A model generated the notes under the pieces. That model saw nothing but the letters and a program-made list of their open reading frames with translations, was not told where the DNA came from and did no database searches. Positions 61,478-64,000 of a DNA stretch of 64,000 bases are shown piece by piece. Source of the stretch: JBPOFM01 sp051252455. GTDB lineage: Bacteria; Bacteroidota; Bacteroidia; Flavobacteriales; Flavobacteriaceae. The stretch spans positions 620,001 through 684,000 of the forward strand of contig JBPOFM010000001.1 of NCBI GenBank assembly GCA_051252455.1. Reading direction: 5' to 3'. The position numbers and the translations under genes are program-made. Numbering within the stretch: the first letter of the stretch is position 1; the number at the start of each line of letters is the position of its first letter.

Positions 61478-61767
61478 CTAACTTACTAAACTACAATTTT
61501 ATTTTAATCTATAATTGTCTAAATTTTATAAGGTTGTGTTAATTTCGAGAAAATAATGTCAAAAATTGATCAGACACATTCAAACCACGAAACACATGAA
61601 ATGAAAGACTTAAAGTATTTAACGGCATTTTCATTCCAATTACAGCGTTTATTGGCTTGTATTATCAAGGTTTATTTTCCTTTTTGACGTCTTTTTATGG
61701 CTTGTATTGCAATCAAAACTTTCATCTTTGATATATCTACTTATCTTTGCAGTTTAAATTATAAACA
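61478..61767. other. divergent intergenic region DUF4175 / gltX
   Basis: A 290-bp AT-rich gap between divergent genes. The only element seen is the gltX -7 box at 61742-61749. No RNA gene, hairpin or attenuator-like structure was recognised. Confidence 0.5.
61742..61749 (+). promoter_or_regulatory. -7 box for gltX
   Basis: TATCTTTG followed by C, 18 bp before the gltX ATG. It is identical to the holB -7 box. A TTTG at 61727-61730 is too close to serve as a -33 element. Confidence 0.45.
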
Positions 61768-63309
61768 ATGACCAAACCCGTTCGTGTGCGTTTTGCACCA
61801 AGTCCGACAGGACCATTACATATAGGTGGTGTTCGTACTGCTCTTTTTAATTATTTATTTGCCAAAAAACACAATGGTACCTTCATTCTGCGGATCGAAG
61901 ATACAGACCAAAATCGCTATGTGGAAGGTGCGGAACAGTATATCATTGAGGCGTTGAATTGGGGTAACATTCCTTTTGACGAAGGCCCTGGAAAGAACGA
62001 AAAATTTGGTCCCTACAGACAAAGCGAGCGTAAACACCTTTATAAACAATACGCGGATCAATTGATTGCTTCCGGCAATGCGTATTATGCCTTTGATACA
62101 GCTGATAGTCTTGATTATTACCGAAAAGATCACGAAGCAAAAGGTAAAACGTTCATTTATAATTGGCATAACAGACATTTGCTGAAAAATTCACTGACGC
62201 TTACTGCGGAAGAAACACAGGCGAAATTGGATGCTGGTGATGATTTTGTCATTCGATTTAAATCTCCTCAAGACAAAACTTTGCATTTGAATGATATCAT
62301 TCGAGGCGATATAGAGATTGATACAAATATTTTAGACGACAAGGTTTTGTTTAAAAGTGATGGTATGCCAACCTATCACTTGGCAAACATTGTAGATGAT
62401 CATTTAATGGAAATAACGCATGTCATTCGTGGTGAAGAATGGTTACCGTCATTGGCACTACACTATCAATTATACGATGCGTTTGGATGGGACAAACCGC
62501 AATTTGCCCATTTACCATTGATTCTAAAACCTACAGGAAAAGGAAAATTGAGCAAACGTGATGGTGACAATTTAGGATTTCCGGTATTTCCTTTACAATG
62601 GAATTCGACTGAAGGTGAAGGTGTTTCTATTGGCTACAGAGAAGAAGGATATTTTCCGGATGCGATGGTCAACTTTTTAGCATTTTTAGGCTGGAATCCA
62701 GGAACGGAACAAGAGATTTTCTCGTTGGATGATTTAGTAGAGGCATTTGAATTAGAGCGTGTCCATAAAGCTGGAGCACGATTTGATCCTGATAAAATAA
62801 AATGGTTCAATCATCAATATATGCAGTTCCAAAATGATGATGATTTGGCACAATTCTTTAAACCAATTGTCGATCTAAATTTAACGAGGAATTCAAATGA
62901 TTTGTCAAGTCATGACATAGATGTGAATTACATTGCATTGGTCGTTGGGTTGATCAAAGAGCGAGCAACTTTCGTAAGTGAATTTTGGGATTTATCGTCT
63001 TTCTTTTTTATAGCACCAAATCACTATGATGAAAAATCGTTTGCTAAAATAATGAACAATGACGCTCGAGAATTGATGAGTGAATTGGCTCAAACAATAA
63101 GCCATGTTTCAGACTTTACGGTTCAAAACCTCCAAACAGATGTTAAAGCTTGGATTGGCAAAAAGGAAGTTGGTTTTGGTAAGGTCATGCAGCCATTACG
63201 ATTAGCTTTAGTTGGTGCCATGCAAGGTCCTGATGTGTTTGATATTATTTTTATGATTGGAAAAGCAGAAACCGTGCAGCGAATTGAGAATTTAGTCGAA
63301 ACGATGTGA
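61768..63309 (+). CDS. gltX: glutamate--tRNA ligase
   Basis: A 513-residue class I aminoacyl-tRNA synthetase. The HIGH motif lies in FAPSPTGPLHIGGVRTALF near residues 9-27 and the KMSKS-like motif is KLSKRDG near 266-272. A Bacteroidota-type insertion with GEGVSIGYREEGYFPDAMVN follows. The C-terminal anticodon-binding part is complete. It charges tRNA-Glu. It is monocistronic, between a -7 box and an intrinsic terminator. Confidence 0.96.
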   Translation: MTKPVRVRFAPSPTGPLHIGGVRTALFNYLFAKKHNGTFILRIEDTDQNRYVEGAEQYIIEALNWGNIPFDEGPGKNEKFGPYRQSERKHLYKQYADQLIASGNAYYAFDTADSLDYYRKDHEAKGKTFIYNWHNRHLLKNSLTLTAEETQAKLDAGDDFVIRFKSPQDKTLHLNDIIRGDIEIDTNILDDKVLFKSDGMPTYHLANIVDDHLMEITHVIRGEEWLPSLALHYQLYDAFGWDKPQFAHLPLILKPTGKGKLSKRDGDNLGFPVFPLQWNSTEGEGVSIGYREEGYFPDAMVNFLAFLGWNPGTEQEIFSLDDLVEAFELERVHKAGARFDPDKIKWFNHQYMQFQNDDDLAQFFKPIVDLNLTRNSNDLSSHDIDVNYIALVVGLIKERATFVSEFWDLSSFFFIAPNHYDEKSFAKIMNNDARELMSELAQTISHVSDFTVQNLQTDVKAWIGKKEVGFGKVMQPLRLALVGAMQGPDVFDIIFMIGKAETVQRIENLVETM

Positions 63310-63352
63310 GAATGATTGATATTCAATCAAAGTTCATTTTTTTAAACATGAG

Positions 63353-63379
63353 ATTCCTGCCTTCGCAGGAATTTTTTTT
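63353..63379 (+). terminator. intrinsic terminator for gltX
   Basis: Perfect 8-bp stem ATTCCTGC / GCAGGAAT with loop CTTC, followed by TTTTTTT on the plus strand, 44 bp after the gltX stop. The T-tract runs into the end of the convergent barrel gene. Confidence 0.85.
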
Positions 63380-64000
63380 ACAAATAGATAAACGCCATAA
63401 ATGCCAACATCGACTGATTTCCTTTAAAAGATTTGTTCTCTGGTGAAGCATCTAAATTTTGATCATTCAGTTTATCGAACATATTGGTAATCCCATAAAT
63501 GTACTGAACTCTTAACTTAAAATGGTTAAAACCAGCCGTTGCTCCAATGGAGGCGTTCACATTGAATTTTGAAATGTCACTGATATCATTTGCCGTTAGA
63601 GCCGAATAGCCATTAACCAAATAATTGGCTTGACTGTCGTCTGTCAATTCCATTTTTCCACTGTATTGCAGCATTGGTCCAGCATCAATCATCAAATAAT
63701 CTTTAGCAAGTTTTGCGTGGAACAAAAACTGCGCTTGCACCATCATTAATTTATATTCCATAGGCTCGGCTTCTAAAAGTGGCAATTGTCTGCCCATAAT
63801 TTCAAAGTTGCTCTCCGAGACTTGCATCCCATAACTAACGGTATACCATCTATGTGGCACATCTAAAGTTGCTGCCATTCCTCCTATCCAACCGCTGCCT
63901 TGTACCGTTTCGAAATTGTCAGTTTTGATGTCGAATTGTGTCAAACCACCACCAAGTCCAATACCATTGACGATATTTACAGTTCCGTGTGCACGACGTT
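63378..64000 (-). CDS. outer-membrane beta-barrel protein (5' end cut by window edge)
   Basis: The frame is open to the right edge, about 207 codons, with no start required inside the window (an internal TTG at 63944 is not the real start). The visible part has alternating hydrophobic and polar residues in about eight strands, such as YTVSYGMQVSESNFEIM and FKLRVQYIYGITNMF, and ends with an aromatic-rich FMAFIYL, as outer-membrane barrels do. It resembles small barrel proteins of Bacteroidota; a specific family (for example PorT-like) cannot be assigned from the fragment. Confidence 0.6.
   Translation of the reverse strand, partial: RRAHGTVNIVNGIGLGGGLTQFDIKTDNFETVQGSGWIGGMAATLDVPHRWYTVSYGMQVSESNFEIMGRQLPLLEAEPMEYKLMMVQAQFLFHAKLAKDYLMIDAGPMLQYSGKMELTDDSQANYLVNGYSALTANDISDISKFNVNASIGATAGFNHFKLRVQYIYGITNMFDKLNDQNLDASPENKSFKGNQSMLAFMAFIYL

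Noticed and set aside
1..64000. CRISPR array, tRNA, rRNA, transposase or phage genes
   Set aside because: No spaced direct-repeat array, no cloverleaf-like or rRNA-like conserved stretch and no recombinase motif was seen in any gap or frame.

Overview
The window looks like chromosomal DNA of a marine-type member of the Flavobacteriaceae (Bacteroidota). Supporting signs are low GC, the type IX secretion/gliding lipoprotein SprE, families largely confined to this phylum (DUF4254, DUF6427, DUF6341, DUF5687, DUF4837, DUF6909, DUF4175), TAnnTTTG-type -7 promoter boxes, and frequent TTG starts with start/stop overlaps. The window has no rRNA, tRNA, CRISPR array or transposase that I could see, and no gene-free stretch longer than 300 bases. 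It is essentially gene-packed.

Layout. Positions 1-11.1 kb hold housekeeping and lineage-specific genes: truncated sprE, an ABC ATPase with its DUF5687 permease, a PaaE-like reductase, a GT9 heptosyltransferase-like gene with DUF4254, upp, DUF6427, DUF6341 and purD. From 11.2 to 45.8 kb lies one very large surface-polysaccharide locus. A short plus-strand operon (CapK-like ligase, wecB, WbuB-like GT) converges on a long run of minus-strand genes. Read in the direction of transcription (right to left) these are: DUF6909, a Wzz-like protein, rmlBACD (dTDP-L-rhamnose), gmd-fcl (GDP-L-fucose), cysQ-DUF2061-cysC-cysD-cysN (activated sulfate), a small lipoprotein, a nonulosonic-acid module (pseB-like dehydratase, CMP-sugar synthetase, SDR reductase, NeuB-family synthase, GNAT), a Wzx-like flippase, glycosyltransferases, an acyltransferase and three Wzy/ligase-like membrane proteins, and finally ugd-uxs-wcaJ (UDP-glucuronate, UDP-xylose, initiating phosphoglycosyltransferase). 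From 45.8 kb to the end are GH3, an M23 peptidase, tatA, DUF4837, an MltD-type transglycosylase, pgk, holB, an OmpH/Skp-like lipoprotein, a methyltransferase, mnmG, ybeY, DUF4175, gltX and a truncated outer-membrane barrel.

How the genes work together. The central locus encodes precursors for an acidic, deoxysugar-rich and probably sulfated polysaccharide. WcaJ would start the repeat unit on undecaprenyl phosphate, the glycosyltransferases extend it, the Wzx-like protein flips it and one or more Wzy-like proteins polymerise or ligate it. No sulfotransferase and no export porin or kinase (Wza/Wzc) is visible, so these must lie elsewhere. The nonulosonic-acid module is unusual: it lacks recognisable PseC (aminotransferase) and PseG (UDP-sugar hydrolase) genes and has an RmlD-like reductase in the middle, which hints at a non-standard nine-carbon sugar.

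A second notable feature is a pair of parS-like centromere palindromes immediately on either side of mnmG, which suggests that this region is bound by ParB and may lie in the origin-proximal part of the chromosome.
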